DNA from: Streptomyces alfalfae
GTDB lineage: Bacteria > Actinomycetota > Actinomycetes > Streptomycetales > Streptomycetaceae
DNA: 64,000 nucleotides
Direction: 5' to 3'
Assembly (NCBI RefSeq): GCF_004127445.1
Contig: NZ_QEXM01000012.1
Span: 186,001 to 250,000, forward strand
In this document: positions 8,921-17,685 of the stretch, piece by piece
Numbering within the stretch: position 1 is the stretch's first letter
Layout: every line of letters starts with the position of its first letter
Notes under the pieces: generated by a model
The model's input: only the letters and a program-made list of their open reading frames with translations
What the model was told of the DNA's origin: nothing
Database searches by the model: none
Made by a program: the position numbers and the translations under genes

Positions 8921-9669
8921 ACGGCGCAGCGGACCTGCACACCCTGACCGGCGCCTACGCCGCCCACGCTCTGGAGGACGAGGAGCGCGAGTCCTTCGAA
9001 CGGCATCTGTCGGCCTGTGAGTCGTGCGCCCAGGAAGTCAGGGAGCTGCGGGCCACGACCGCGCGCCTGGGACTGGCGGCCTCGGTGGCGCCGCGCCCCG
9101 CGATGAAGGACGAGGTGCTGCGCCGGATCGCCGCGGTCCGGCAGGTGCCGCCGGCCGAGCGGGGCCCGGATGGCCCGCCCCCGAAGCAGCGGCCCCGCCG
9201 CCTGGCCCAGTGGGCGCTGGCCGCCTGTGTCGCCGCGGCGGCCGCGCTGGGCGGCACGGCGGTCTGGCAGTACGGCCAGACGCAGGCCGCTCGTGACCAG
9301 GCGCGGCAGGCGGAGCAACAGTCACAGGAGTTGGCGGCCCTGCTCGCCGCCCCGGACGCAAGGACCCGCGCGGCCAAGCTGTCCGACGGCGCCGGCGGAG
9401 CAGTCGTCGTGGCCGAGAGCCGTGACCGAGCCGCCTTCGTGGCCACCGGCATGGCGAAGCCGCCCGCCGGCAAGGTCTACCAACTCTGGTTCTCCGACGA
9501 CGGAGTCATGCGCCCGGCGGGCCTCATGGACCCCGGGCGGAGCACCCAGACGGTGCTGATGGAGGGGCCGTTGGACGGGGCGGCGGGCATGGGCATCACC
9601 CTGGAGCCGGCAGGCGGCTCGGCGCGGCCCACCACGGCCCCGGTCGCGGTGGTGAACTTCCCCGCATGA
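8917..9669 (+). CDS. rskA: Anti-sigma-K factor RskA
   Basis: The 250-residue single-pass membrane protein has an N-terminal zinc-associated anti-sigma domain with H30, C34 and C37 (HLSACESC). A transmembrane helix follows at about residues 97-117 (WALAACVAAAAALGGTAVW) and then a C-terminal extracytoplasmic RskA domain (about 150-250, GKVYQLWFSDDG and LEPAGGS). It would hold SigK at the membrane until an envelope or redox signal triggers proteolysis. Its ATG overlaps the sigK stop, which keeps sigma and anti-sigma in balance. Confidence 0.93.
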   Translation: MNGAADLHTLTGAYAAHALEDEERESFERHLSACESCAQEVRELRATTARLGLAASVAPRPAMKDEVLRRIAAVRQVPPAERGPDGPPPKQRPRRLAQWALAACVAAAAALGGTAVWQYGQTQAARDQARQAEQQSQELAALLAAPDARTRAAKLSDGAGGAVVVAESRDRAAFVATGMAKPPAGKVYQLWFSDDGVMRPAGLMDPGRSTQTVLMEGPLDGAAGMGITLEPAGGSARPTTAPVAVVNFPA

Positions 9670-9704
9670 CCCGGACGTCGCCGCGGCGCACTCCGTGCCG
9701 GTGA

Positions 9705-9737
9705 GGACCAATCCGGCGGCCAGGTGGTGACGTATTC
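9705..9737 (+). promoter_or_regulatory. Sigma-K-type promoter of the oxidoreductase gene
   Basis: GGACCAATCC (9705-9714), 16 nt, CGTATTC (9731-9737). The -35 is identical to that of sigK. The coding ATG at 9743 lies only 5 nt after the -10, so the mRNA would be leaderless or nearly so; no Shine-Dalgarno is visible. Confidence 0.7.
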
Positions 9738-9742
9738 CTGGT

Positions 9743-11392
9743 ATGGACAACGCGACACGGCCGCCTCGCGGCATCACACGGCCGGCGCTGGGAGCGCTGA
9801 GTGGTCTGCTGGCGGGGTACGCGGCGATCGCGGTCGCCCAACTGGTCTCCGCGGCTGTCCGACCGGAGGCCGGCCCGGTCATCGCGGTGGGCGGCGCGGC
9901 GATCGACCGGACGCCGCCGGGGGTGAAGGACTGGGCGATCCGGGAGTTCGGGACCAATGACAAGCTGGTCCTGCGACTCGGCATCCTCGCTGTGCTGAGC
10001 GTGCTCGCTCTCGCGCTCGGCGTGGTGGCCACGCACCACCGACCGGCCGGTTCGCTCGGCGTGCTGGCCTTCGGGGTCATCGGCGCGGTGGCAGCGGTCG
10101 GCCGACCCGATTCGACGGGCCCGCTCGACGCACTGCCCTCGGTCGTCGGCGCCGTCGTCGGCTCCGGCCTCCTCTTCTGGCTCGTGGGACGCCTCCCAGC
10201 GCCCCACCGGCCGGCGTCACGAGGCGCCGGGCAGGACCCGAAGGCGGTTGATGACCGCGATACGGCCGACGCGCACGACCCGGTCGCCGGGTCAGCCGAG
10301 GGCTGGGACCGGCGCGGCTTCATCCTCGCCGCCACCGCGGCGGCTGCCGCCTCCACCGGAGTGGGGCTCGCGGGCCGGGCCCTGAGTGGGTCGCAGGGGA
10401 AGGACGCCGTCGCGTCCCGCGCCGGGATCGCGTTTCCGCCCGTCACGTCGGGGGCCGGCTCCGTCCCGCGCGGCGCGGCCTCGCGGGTCGCGGGCGTCAG
10501 CCCCTTCATGACGTCGAACGACGATTTCTACCGGGTGGACACCGCCCTGGTCGTACCCAAGGTCGACGCCACCTCCTGGAAGCTGCGCATCCGTGGCAAG
10601 GGTGTGACCTGCGAACGGACGCTCACCTTCGACGAGTTGCTGAAGATGCCGCTCATCGAGCGGCGCATCACCCTCACGTGTGTGTCCAACGAGGTCGGCG
10701 GCCCCTATGCCGGAAACGCCCGCTGGATCGGCGTCCGCCTCGCCGACCTGCTCGAACAGTGCGGAGTCAGGCCCCCGTCGAAGGGCGGTCCCGCGGACCA
10801 GTTGGTCGCCCGTTCCGTGGACGGGATGACCATCGGCAGTCCCGTCGAGGACGTCATGGACGGCCGCGACGCGATGCTGGCCCTCGGCATGAACGGCGAA
10901 CCCCTGCCCTTCGCGCATGGATTTCCCGTCCGCATGCTCGTCCCCGGGCTGTACGGGTACGTCTCCGCCTGCAAGTGGATCAAGGACATCGAGCTCACCA
11001 CGTTCGACTCGTACGACACCTACTGGGTCAAGCGCGACTGGGCCCGGCGCGCGCCCGTCAAGACCCAGTCCCGCATCGACACCCCCAACCCCTTCGCCCG
11101 CCCCCGGGCCGGCACGGTCATGGTCGCCGGGGTCGCCTGGGCCCAGCACCGCGGTATCGACAAGGTCGAGGTCCGGGTCGACGACGGGCCGTGGGCCGGG
11201 GCCCGCCTCGCCGCCGAGGACACCCGCGACACCTGGCGGCAGTGGTCGTACGCCTGGCAGGCCACCAAGGGCGATCACACCCTGACCGTCCGGGCCACCG
11301 ACCGCACCGGCGAGACCCAGACCGCCGAGCGCACCCGCACCGTCCCCGACGGCGCGTCGGGCCGGCACTCGGTGGTCGTCACCGTCGAATAG
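9743..11392 (+). CDS. Membrane-anchored molybdopterin oxidoreductase (sulfite oxidase/MsrP-like)
   Basis: The 549-residue protein begins with about four transmembrane helices (roughly residues 15-40, 75-97, 103-120, 130-150) and a twin-arginine-like membrane segment at about 189-208 (DRRGFILAATAAAAA). The catalytic part then faces outward. C313 in ITLTCVSNEVGG is the predicted molybdenum ligand of the sulfite-oxidase fold, and residues 450-549 match the Mo-cofactor dimerisation domain. Such proteins oxidise sulfite or reduce sulfoxides outside the membrane; the precise substrate is unknown. It is the first structural gene after rskA and has its own sigma-K-type promoter, which points to a redox or envelope repair role. 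Confidence 0.88.
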   Translation: MDNATRPPRGITRPALGALSGLLAGYAAIAVAQLVSAAVRPEAGPVIAVGGAAIDRTPPGVKDWAIREFGTNDKLVLRLGILAVLSVLALALGVVATHHRPAGSLGVLAFGVIGAVAAVGRPDSTGPLDALPSVVGAVVGSGLLFWLVGRLPAPHRPASRGAGQDPKAVDDRDTADAHDPVAGSAEGWDRRGFILAATAAAAASTGVGLAGRALSGSQGKDAVASRAGIAFPPVTSGAGSVPRGAASRVAGVSPFMTSNDDFYRVDTALVVPKVDATSWKLRIRGKGVTCERTLTFDELLKMPLIERRITLTCVSNEVGGPYAGNARWIGVRLADLLEQCGVRPPSKGGPADQLVARSVDGMTIGSPVEDVMDGRDAMLALGMNGEPLPFAHGFPVRMLVPGLYGYVSACKWIKDIELTTFDSYDTYWVKRDWARRAPVKTQSRIDTPNPFARPRAGTVMVAGVAWAQHRGIDKVEVRVDDGPWAGARLAAEDTRDTWRQWSYAWQATKGDHTLTVRATDRTGETQTAERTRTVPDGASGRHSVVVTVE

Positions 11393-11410
11393 GCCGACCA
11401 GAAGCAGAAG

Positions 11411-11442
11411 CGACCAATCCGCCCGCCGCTCGGCTCCGGATC
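11411..11442 (+). promoter_or_regulatory. Sigma-K-type promoter of the fasciclin gene
   Basis: CGACCAATCC (11411-11420), 15 nt, CCGGATC (11436-11442). Spacing equals the sigK promoter and the -35 core CCAATCC is identical. The ATG of the fasciclin gene follows at 11493 behind TGAGGAA. Confidence 0.72.
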
Positions 11443-11492
11443 ACCTACGACAAGGCCGTCGGCCTCCCGTGACCCACCATTGAGGAACTGAC

Positions 11493-12143
11493 ATGCAGAC
11501 TCGAATCCGTCGTATCGCCGTTGCAGTCGCCACCGCCGCGGTGCTGCCGCTGGCCCTGACCGCCTGCTCCGACAGCGACTCCAAGGACACGGCGTCCGAC
11601 AACTCCTCGTCCGCCTCCGCCAAGGAAGAGAAGTCCACCGAACCGTCCGACGACATGGCGGGCCCGACCGAGCCGTTCGGCCCCGCCTGTTCTTCCGTGC
11701 CCAAGGACGGCAAGGGCAGCTTCGCCGGGATGGCCGAGGACCCCGTCGCCACGGCGGCCTCGAACAACCCCGCCCTGTCGACTCTCGTGACCGCGGTGAA
11801 GAAGGCCGGCCTGGTCGACACGCTGAACACCGCCGAGAACATCACGGTGTTCGCGCCCACCAACGACGCCTTCGACAAGATCCCGAAGAAGGACCTGGAC
11901 AAGGTCCTCGACGACAAGGCCCAGCTCACCAAGATCCTCACCTACCACGTGGTCGGCAAGAAGCTCACGCCCAAGGACCTGGAGAACGGCTCCTTCGAGA
12001 CGCTGGCGAAGGCCGGCCTCACCACCTCCGGCTCCGGCGAGTCCTACAAGGTCAACGACAGCAGCAACGTGGTCTGCGGCAACGTGCGGACCGCCAATGC
12101 CAACGTCTACATCGTCGACACGGTCCTCATGCCCAAGAGCTGA
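11493..12143 (+). CDS. Fasciclin-domain lipoprotein (MPT70/MPT83-like)
   Basis: The 216-residue exported protein has a lipoprotein signal with lipobox LTAC (Cys25), a short acidic Ser-rich linker and a single fasciclin/FAS1 domain at about residues 80-214. The H1 box ENITVFAPTNDAF and H2-like segment KILTYHVVGKKLT are visible. FAS1 lipoproteins mediate surface adhesion or matrix contacts. In mycobacteria the fasciclin proteins MPT70 and MPT83 are the main SigK targets. Here the gene sits 3 kb from sigK with a matching promoter, so the same regulatory link seems conserved. Confidence 0.92.
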   Translation: MQTRIRRIAVAVATAAVLPLALTACSDSDSKDTASDNSSSASAKEEKSTEPSDDMAGPTEPFGPACSSVPKDGKGSFAGMAEDPVATAASNNPALSTLVTAVKKAGLVDTLNTAENITVFAPTNDAFDKIPKKDLDKVLDDKAQLTKILTYHVVGKKLTPKDLENGSFETLAKAGLTTSGSGESYKVNDSSNVVCGNVRTANANVYIVDTVLMPKS

Positions 12144-12205
12144 TACGAGCGGCGCGCCCACGCGTGACGGCTGCGCCGGTCTCGGCAAGAGCCGCGTCCG
12201 GCCGA

Positions 12206-12240
12206 ACGTCCCGCCCTGGGAACACTTCAGGGCGGGACGT
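12206..12240. terminator. Bidirectional hairpin terminator
   Basis: A perfect 13-bp stem (ACGTCCCGCCCTG, 12206-12218, with its complement at 12228-12240) and a 9-nt loop lie between the convergent fasciclin and mannanase genes. Confidence 0.85.
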
Positions 12241-12255
12241 CACCGCGTCCGCCGG

Positions 12256-13413
12256 TCAGCGGTCCGCGGCACTGCCCCGGACGACGCAGGAGCGGTTGTT
12301 CTCCCAGCCCCATCCGTCACCGTCGGGGTCGGAGGCGCTGCCGCGCACGCAGTACGGGTAACCGTTGGGGGCCGTACCCCCCGTGCCTCCGTCGCCACCG
12401 CCGCCGTACACGGTGGCGGGCTTGGACGTGGCGGCGATGCCGTTGCTCCCGTTGAAGAAGCGGTTGCCCCAGTTGGTCAGCCTGTTCGGGTCGAAGCCGT
12501 GGACCATGTCGAGGTACTCGACACCGCCGCCGTTGCCGCTCCACGACCAGCCGAGGTAACCGATGCCGAGGGACTGCGTCGTCGCCATGATGGCGTTCTC
12601 GTCGGGGTTGCCGTCGCTGTGCTGGTCGCCGAATTCACCGACGACGACGGGCAGTTTCCTGCCGACGAAGGCGTTGAGATAGTCCTTCACCTCGGTCGCG
12701 GTGTCGTAGACCCCGTACATGTGGACCGAGAAGACGGTGTTGCGGTCGGGGTCGGAGGCGAAGACCGACGCCGCGTTGTCCCGCATCGTGCCCGACCAGT
12801 CCTGGCCCCAGTTGGGCGCGTCGACCATCAGGGCGTGGTCGAGCCCCGCCTTGCGGAGCTTTCCGATGGCCGACTTGGTCGCGCCGGTCCACGCCGTGTA
12901 GTTGGTGTTGCCGAAGGGCTCGTTGCCGATGTTGACGATGACGTAGTCCTCCTGGCCCTCCAGCGCGCTCTTCACGCCGACCCAGTAGTCGGCCGCCTGG
13001 TCCAGGCTGGTCGCGGCACCGTCCTCGCCGTAGCCGGTGGTGTCGTGCACCTCAAGCACGCAGATGACCTTGTTTTTCTTGCACTGGTCGATGAGCGCGG
13101 AGACCTGGGAGGCGCTCGTCTTCGTCCAGCGGCCGCCGCTGCTCAGGACGACGCGGACGGTGTTGGCGCCCTTGGCCGCGATGTCGGCGATGGAGCGGGT
13201 GCGCTCGGGATACCAGGTGTAGGCGTGGTTGACCCCGCGCATGACGAACGGGTTGCCGTTGCCCTCGACGACGCGCCCGTTGCTGACGTGGATGCCGCCG
13301 GCCGCCGCTTCCGCCCTGCCGACGGCGGGCCCGGCGAGCGAGAGCAGCAGCCCGAGAACGGCGGCGAACGCCGCCCCCGCGGTGGTGATCAGCGTGCTTC
13401 TTGGCTGTCGCAT
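12256..13413 (-). CDS. Secreted beta-mannanase: GH5 catalytic domain plus CBM10
   Basis: The 385-residue secreted enzyme carries an Ala-rich signal peptide (about residues 1-37), a GH5 domain (40-335, closest in pattern to bacterial GH5_8 mannanases) and, after a Gly-rich linker, a C-terminal CBM10-like module (about 345-382, with YPYCV, DPDGDGWGWENN and SCVV). Acid/base is E165 in NIGNEP and the nucleophile E260 in VVVGEFGDQ. The ATG at 13413 follows GAGGAG. The nearby GH2 mannosidase and sugar ABC importer support mannan rather than cellulose as substrate: this enzyme would cut the polymer outside the cell and the importer bring in the fragments. Confidence 0.88.
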   Translation of the reverse strand: MRQPRSTLITTAGAAFAAVLGLLLSLAGPAVGRAEAAAGGIHVSNGRVVEGNGNPFVMRGVNHAYTWYPERTRSIADIAAKGANTVRVVLSSGGRWTKTSASQVSALIDQCKKNKVICVLEVHDTTGYGEDGAATSLDQAADYWVGVKSALEGQEDYVIVNIGNEPFGNTNYTAWTGATKSAIGKLRKAGLDHALMVDAPNWGQDWSGTMRDNAASVFASDPDRNTVFSVHMYGVYDTATEVKDYLNAFVGRKLPVVVGEFGDQHSDGNPDENAIMATTQSLGIGYLGWSWSGNGGGVEYLDMVHGFDPNRLTNWGNRFFNGSNGIAATSKPATVYGGGGDGGTGGTAPNGYPYCVRGSASDPDGDGWGWENNRSCVVRGSAADR

Positions 13414-13666
13414 GTGTCTCCTCGGATGGGATGGACAGGTGTGACGGCGCCTGAGTGGGCCCACCGGGTGCTCCTTGCCGACGCCGTTGCATGTGACAAC
13501 GATGTCAGGCGGCGGGAAGCCTCACCGAGGCGTGCTTCACGAGCGCCGGGGGCGTGGAGCGGTCCCCCGGACGAGCGGTCGGCGGATCACTGGGGCGGCC
13601 GAGTCCCGGCTGCGGACCGCCCGGCGTCAGACCATGAGGCACCGCATGTTCCGCCCATGTCAATAG

Positions 13667-13838
13667 ACGGTTCACGATGTGTCTCGGCGAGTGGAGAAGC
13701 CGTCGGCCACTAAACCGCTAAACACCCTGCCCAGCACCCCACAGCACTTCCGAGGGCGGCTTCTAGCAGCGGAAACCGATCTTGGGCAATTGATTGACAG
13801 GAGAAGTGCGCCCTTCTACGTTCCTCTTCGGTTAACCG
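13667..13838. promoter_or_regulatory. Operator-like sites upstream of the mannanase
   Basis: Within the 517-bp intergenic region (13414-13930), ACGGTTCAC at 13667-13675 (reverse complement GTGAACCGT) and CGGTTAACCG at 13829-13838 resemble the GTGAACCGGT sites upstream of the mannosidase and binding-protein genes. The LacI regulator gene is the neighbour. The rest of this intergenic stretch is A/T-richer than average and contains no gene I can support. Confidence 0.45.
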
Positions 13839-13883
13839 GTCATGCGAACCCTCCCGCCCCATACTTCTTACTGCGGAACGCGA

Positions 13884-13909
13884 AGGGGCGCGGCGAGCGC
13901 CGCGCCCCT
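13884..13909 (-). terminator. Hairpin terminator after lacI-family gene
   Basis: An 11-bp perfect stem AGGGGCGCGGC with a GAGC loop lies 22 bp beyond the stop of the LacI gene. Confidence 0.85.
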
Positions 13910-13930
13910 CGATGCCCTTGTCCGTGACCT

Positions 13931-14959
13931 CTACGAAGGAGGTGAGGCCGTCGACGCCCTCGGCACCAGGGACGGCGTCGCGACGGGCCGGGACGTCACG
14001 TCGTGACCCGCGAGCACCTCGAACAGCACCCGCGTGACCTGCGCCCCGAAGCCGTGCACATCGTGGCTCATCGCGGACAGGGTCGGATGCGTCAGGCGGC
14101 ACAGCTGGGAGTCGTCCCACGCGAGCAGCGACAGATCGTCCGGCACGGAAAGGCCCATCTCCGCGGCGACACCGAGCCCGGCGACCGCCATGATGTCGTT
14201 GTCGTAGAGGATCGCCGTGGGCCGCTCCGCGGACAGCAGCAGGGAGCGGGTGGCGCGCGCACCGTCCTCGCCCGAGAAACCCGTCTCGACGTGCGGGCCG
14301 CACGCGAGGCCGAGTTCACCCATCGTCCGCTCGAACGCGGTCGTCCGGATGGCGCTGTGCCCGAGCCCCCGGGGACCGCCCACATGCGCGATGCGCCGGT
14401 GCCCCAGGACGGCCAGATAGCGCACCGCCTCGGCGACGGCGGCGGCGTCGTCGGTCCACACCGAAGGGAACCCGCCGGTGAGGGACGGATGACCGACCGC
14501 CACGGCCGGCAGACCGATGCGCGACAAGGGGCCGATCCGCGGGTCCTCGCCGTGGAAGTCGACCAGGATCGAACCCCCGATCTGTTGCTCCCGCCACCAG
14601 CGTTCCTGCAGCCCGATCTCCTCCTCCAGCGAGCCGACGAGGCGCAGCAGCAGCGAGCAGTCCCGCTCGGCCAGCACGCTTTCGATGCCGGAGATGAACT
14701 CCATGTAGAAGGGCTCAAGGCCCAGCAGCCGGGCGGGGCGGCAGATCGCCAGGCCGACGGTGTCGACGGACTGGCGGGACAGGCTGCGGGCCGAGGAGTT
14801 CGGGGCCCAGCCCAGCTGCCGGGCCGCCGCGAAGATCCGCTCCCGGGTGGCGTGGGAGACCCCCGGTTTGTCGTTGAAGGCCAGGGACACGGCGCCCTTG
14901 GACACGCCGGCGGCCGCGGCGACGTCCTTGATCGTGACGCGTACGGACGGTGCGCTCAC
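13931..14959 (-). CDS. LacI-family regulator of the mannan locus
   Basis: The 342-residue repressor has an N-terminal LacI HTH (residues 7-55, VTIKDVAAAAGVSKGAVSLAFND) with the hinge helix near 50-60 (NSSARSLS), followed by a periplasmic-binding-protein-like sensor domain. Its start overlaps the mannosidase stop codon by 4 bases, so it is the distal gene of a mannosidase-regulator operon. It most likely senses mannose or mannobiose and controls the divergent promoters in 17416-17685 and possibly the mannanase through GTGAACCGGT-type sites. Confidence 0.92.
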   Translation of the reverse strand: MSAPSVRVTIKDVAAAAGVSKGAVSLAFNDKPGVSHATRERIFAAARQLGWAPNSSARSLSRQSVDTVGLAICRPARLLGLEPFYMEFISGIESVLAERDCSLLLRLVGSLEEEIGLQERWWREQQIGGSILVDFHGEDPRIGPLSRIGLPAVAVGHPSLTGGFPSVWTDDAAAVAEAVRYLAVLGHRRIAHVGGPRGLGHSAIRTTAFERTMGELGLACGPHVETGFSGEDGARATRSLLLSAERPTAILYDNDIMAVAGLGVAAEMGLSVPDDLSLLAWDDSQLCRLTHPTLSAMSHDVHGFGAQVTRVLFEVLAGHDVTSRPVATPSLVPRASTASPPS

Positions 14960-17415
14960 GCCGGTTCCACGCAGAACAGCGCCGCCCGTACGGCGTTGGC
15001 CCCGGTCTCGGTCGCGCCCGTGACCCGCAGGCGGACCTGTTCGCCGGGCAGCAGGGTGCGCAGTCCCGTGTCGCAGACCGCGTCCGGTCCGAGCCGGTCG
15101 GCCTGCAGGAGGAGGTCGCGTACCAGGGTGTGTGCGGTTACCACGACCTCGACCTTACCGGTCCGGCCCGCCAGCGGGGACTCCACGACCACGTCGTAGT
15201 GCGGCGCCGGGTAGGCGAAATCCCGGTCCGGGACCGGGAGGTGCACGCTGCGCAGATCCTCGCTGTCGGCGACGAGGAACTCCTTGGCGGAACCCGGAGC
15301 GGGGACCACGTCCCGCGGCACGGTCTGCCGGTGCGCCGAACGCCCGGCGACGGTCACGTCGAGCCCGTGCTCAGCGGCTTCGGTGCCGTCCGCCCGCAGC
15401 CGGCGCAACCTCACGTGCGCCTGCCAGGGCTCGGCGGACTGGTTGACGACGGCGAGCACGGGGCCGTCGTCGCCGTCGCCCGGCTGGAGCGTGAGGAGCC
15501 GGTCGGCGTAGACCCGGCGCAGTTCGTGGTAGAGGGGCTTGAGGCGGCCGTCGCCGTCGATGGCCGCCCAGGAGCTGACCGGCCAGCAGTCGTTGATCTG
15601 CCAGACGACGGTGCCGGCGCACACGGGCCAGTGCGAGCGCCAGTGCTCGATCCCGGCGGCGATCGCGCGGGCCTGCACGACCTGGGTGAGGTAGTGCCAG
15701 CGGTCGAAGTCTCCCTCGGGCAGCACGAAGTGGCGTTCCACGCCCCGGTTCAGCTTGCCGTTGCCGTCCTCGGCCTTCTGGTGGTGCAGCATGCCGGGCG
15801 AGTCGGGCGCGAGCCGTTCGCCGGGCAGCGCCCGGCGCAGCGTGGCCATCGCGGGCGGCGCCTGCCAGCCGAACTCCGACACGAAGCGGGGCACCGAGTC
15901 GCGGTACTCGGCGTAGTCCCGGCGGTTCCAGACCTCCCACGAGTGGTGGGTGCCGTGGGCGGGGTCGTTGGGGTGGTGGTCCCAGGAGCCGGACCAGGGG
16001 CTGCCTGCGGTGTAGGGGCGGGTGGGGTCGAGTTCGGCGACGATCCTGGGAAGCAGGTCCAGGTAGTAGCCGCCGCCCCAGGAATCGCCGCGCAGGTCGG
16101 GCTCCCAGTTCCAGTCGCGGAAGCCCCAGAGGTTCTCGTTGTTGCCGTTCCACAGGACGAGCGAGGGGTGCGGCATCAGTCGGACAACGTTGTCGCGCGC
16201 CTCGGCCTCGACTTCGCCGCGCAGCGGCTGCTCCTCGGGGTAGGCGGCGCAGGCGAAGAGGAAGTCCTGCCAGACCATCAGCCCCAGCTCGTCGCAGGCG
16301 TCGTAGAACGCGTCGTCCTCGTAGATGCCGCCGCCCCATATCCGCACCAGGTCCACGCCCGCGTCGGCCGTCTGGCGCAGCCGGGTGCGGTAGCGCTCCG
16401 GGGTGACGCGGGAGGGGAACACGTCGTCGGGGATCCAGTTGACTCCGCGTGCGAAGACGCGTTCGCCGTTGACGACCAGGGTGAAACCGGTGCCGTGCTC
16501 GTCCGCCGAGCGGTCCAGTTCCACGGACCGGAAGCCGATCCGCCGGCGCCAGGAGTCGAGGGGCCGCCCTTCGGGGGCCCGATCCGCATCCGGTGCGGCC
16601 TCGCCCTCGACCAGTGTGAGTTCCAGGTCGTACAGAGGCTGTTCGCCGTATCCGCGCGGCCACCACAGGCAGGCGTCCGGCACCTCCAGCGTCAGCTCGG
16701 CGTGCTCCCCCTCCACCACGCCGTACGCCTTGGCGATGCCGTCGCCGACGGTGGCGCGCACGGCGAGCGGGCGGGCCGCGCCCTGCGCGGTCCGCTCGAC
16801 CTCGACGCGCACCTCGACGCGGCCCGTGCCGTCGTGGACCGTCACCAGCGGGCGCACGTCGGCCAGCCGGGCCGTCGACCAGCGCTCCAGCCGGACCGGG
16901 CGCCACATGCCCGCGGTCACCAGGGTCGGGCCCCAGTCCCAGCCGAAGCTGCACGCCATCTTGCGGATGTACTGGAACGGCTCCGGATAGACGTTGGGGC
17001 GCTCCCCCGTCAGCGCCCGCACCGAGGCCGCCTCGTCGTAGGCGGAGGCGAAGTCGACAGCCAGGGGCCCATGGCGGCCGGTGACGTCGAAGCGGTAGCG
17101 CCGGTGCATGTTCCGGGTGCGGCCCAGCTCCCGCCCGTCCAGGGTGACGGTCGCGGCCGTGTCCAGTCCGTCGAAGACCAGGTCGGTCCGCTCGTGCGGG
17201 CCCCCGACGGTGTCGGCGGCCCGCAGGTCGCGGACGTAGGTCCAGGCGCGCTGCCCGATCCAGGCCACCTCCTGTTCGTTGACGCCGATGAAGGGGTCAG
17301 GGATCAGTCCGGCCGTCAGCAGGTCGGTGTGGACACAGCCGGGCACCTGGGCGGGCAGCAGGTTCTCGCTGTGGCGAAGGCTCCAGCCCTCGGTGAGCGG
17401 GACGACTTCCTTCAT
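14956..17415 (-). CDS. Beta-mannosidase, GH2 family
   Basis: The 819-residue cytoplasmic exo-enzyme releases mannose from the non-reducing end of beta-1,4-manno-oligosaccharides. Layout is sugar-binding jelly roll (about 1-180), immunoglobulin-like domain (180-300), TIM barrel (300-600) and C-terminal beta domains. The catalytic acid/base is E427 in LWNGNNE and the nucleophile E514 in FVSEFGW, both intact. No signal peptide is present, consistent with hydrolysis after uptake by the ABC importer encoded divergently. The ATG at 17415 is preceded by AAGGAGC. Confidence 0.92.
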   Translation of the reverse strand: MKEVVPLTEGWSLRHSENLLPAQVPGCVHTDLLTAGLIPDPFIGVNEQEVAWIGQRAWTYVRDLRAADTVGGPHERTDLVFDGLDTAATVTLDGRELGRTRNMHRRYRFDVTGRHGPLAVDFASAYDEAASVRALTGERPNVYPEPFQYIRKMACSFGWDWGPTLVTAGMWRPVRLERWSTARLADVRPLVTVHDGTGRVEVRVEVERTAQGAARPLAVRATVGDGIAKAYGVVEGEHAELTLEVPDACLWWPRGYGEQPLYDLELTLVEGEAAPDADRAPEGRPLDSWRRRIGFRSVELDRSADEHGTGFTLVVNGERVFARGVNWIPDDVFPSRVTPERYRTRLRQTADAGVDLVRIWGGGIYEDDAFYDACDELGLMVWQDFLFACAAYPEEQPLRGEVEAEARDNVVRLMPHPSLVLWNGNNENLWGFRDWNWEPDLRGDSWGGGYYLDLLPRIVAELDPTRPYTAGSPWSGSWDHHPNDPAHGTHHSWEVWNRRDYAEYRDSVPRFVSEFGWQAPPAMATLRRALPGERLAPDSPGMLHHQKAEDGNGKLNRGVERHFVLPEGDFDRWHYLTQVVQARAIAAGIEHWRSHWPVCAGTVVWQINDCWPVSSWAAIDGDGRLKPLYHELRRVYADRLLTLQPGDGDDGPVLAVVNQSAEPWQAHVRLRRLRADGTEAAEHGLDVTVAGRSAHRQTVPRDVVPAPGSAKEFLVADSEDLRSVHLPVPDRDFAYPAPHYDVVVESPLAGRTGKVEVVVTAHTLVRDLLLQADRLGPDAVCDTGLRTLLPGEQVRLRVTGATETGANAVRAALFCVEPA

Positions 17416-17480
17416 GTACGGCTCCTTCGGCAGAACGGGCCCGGTGACGTGGAAACGCGGCTCAACCTAACCCCGTAGAA

Positions 17481-17614
17481 GTGAACCGGTCTAGTCCTCA
17501 TTCTCCGAGCGGCATCTCTGTGTGACGTGAATGCCGCACGGGCGTCGCAGGCTCACCTCTCACCTGGTGTAACGATTAGGTATCACGAGGGATAGGGCAG
17601 CTTTACCGGTTCAC
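17481..17614. promoter_or_regulatory. Paired LacI-type operators between divergent mannoside genes
   Basis: GTGAACCGGT occurs at 17481-17490 on the plus strand and at 17614-17605 on the minus strand (seen as ACCGGTTCAC), 66 bp from the mannosidase start and about 70 bp from the solute-binding-protein start. The idealised palindrome GTGAACCGGTTCAC has the central CG usual for LacI operators. Confidence 0.65.
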
Positions 17615-17685
17615 ACACGGCTGACATAGTCGCCGTCAACCACCACCGGAGCCCGAGCCGTAATCCTTGGAAAGGAGCTGGGCAC

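Noticed and set aside
15371..16954. 527-codon minus-strand frame within the mannosidase gene
   Set aside because: It is a +1 shadow of the mannosidase; composition is Arg/Pro/Ala-rich and lacks domains.
14950..17478. 842-codon plus-strand frame antisense to the mannosidase
   Set aside because: Antisense shadow caused by third-position GC bias; the opposite strand has intact GH2 motifs.
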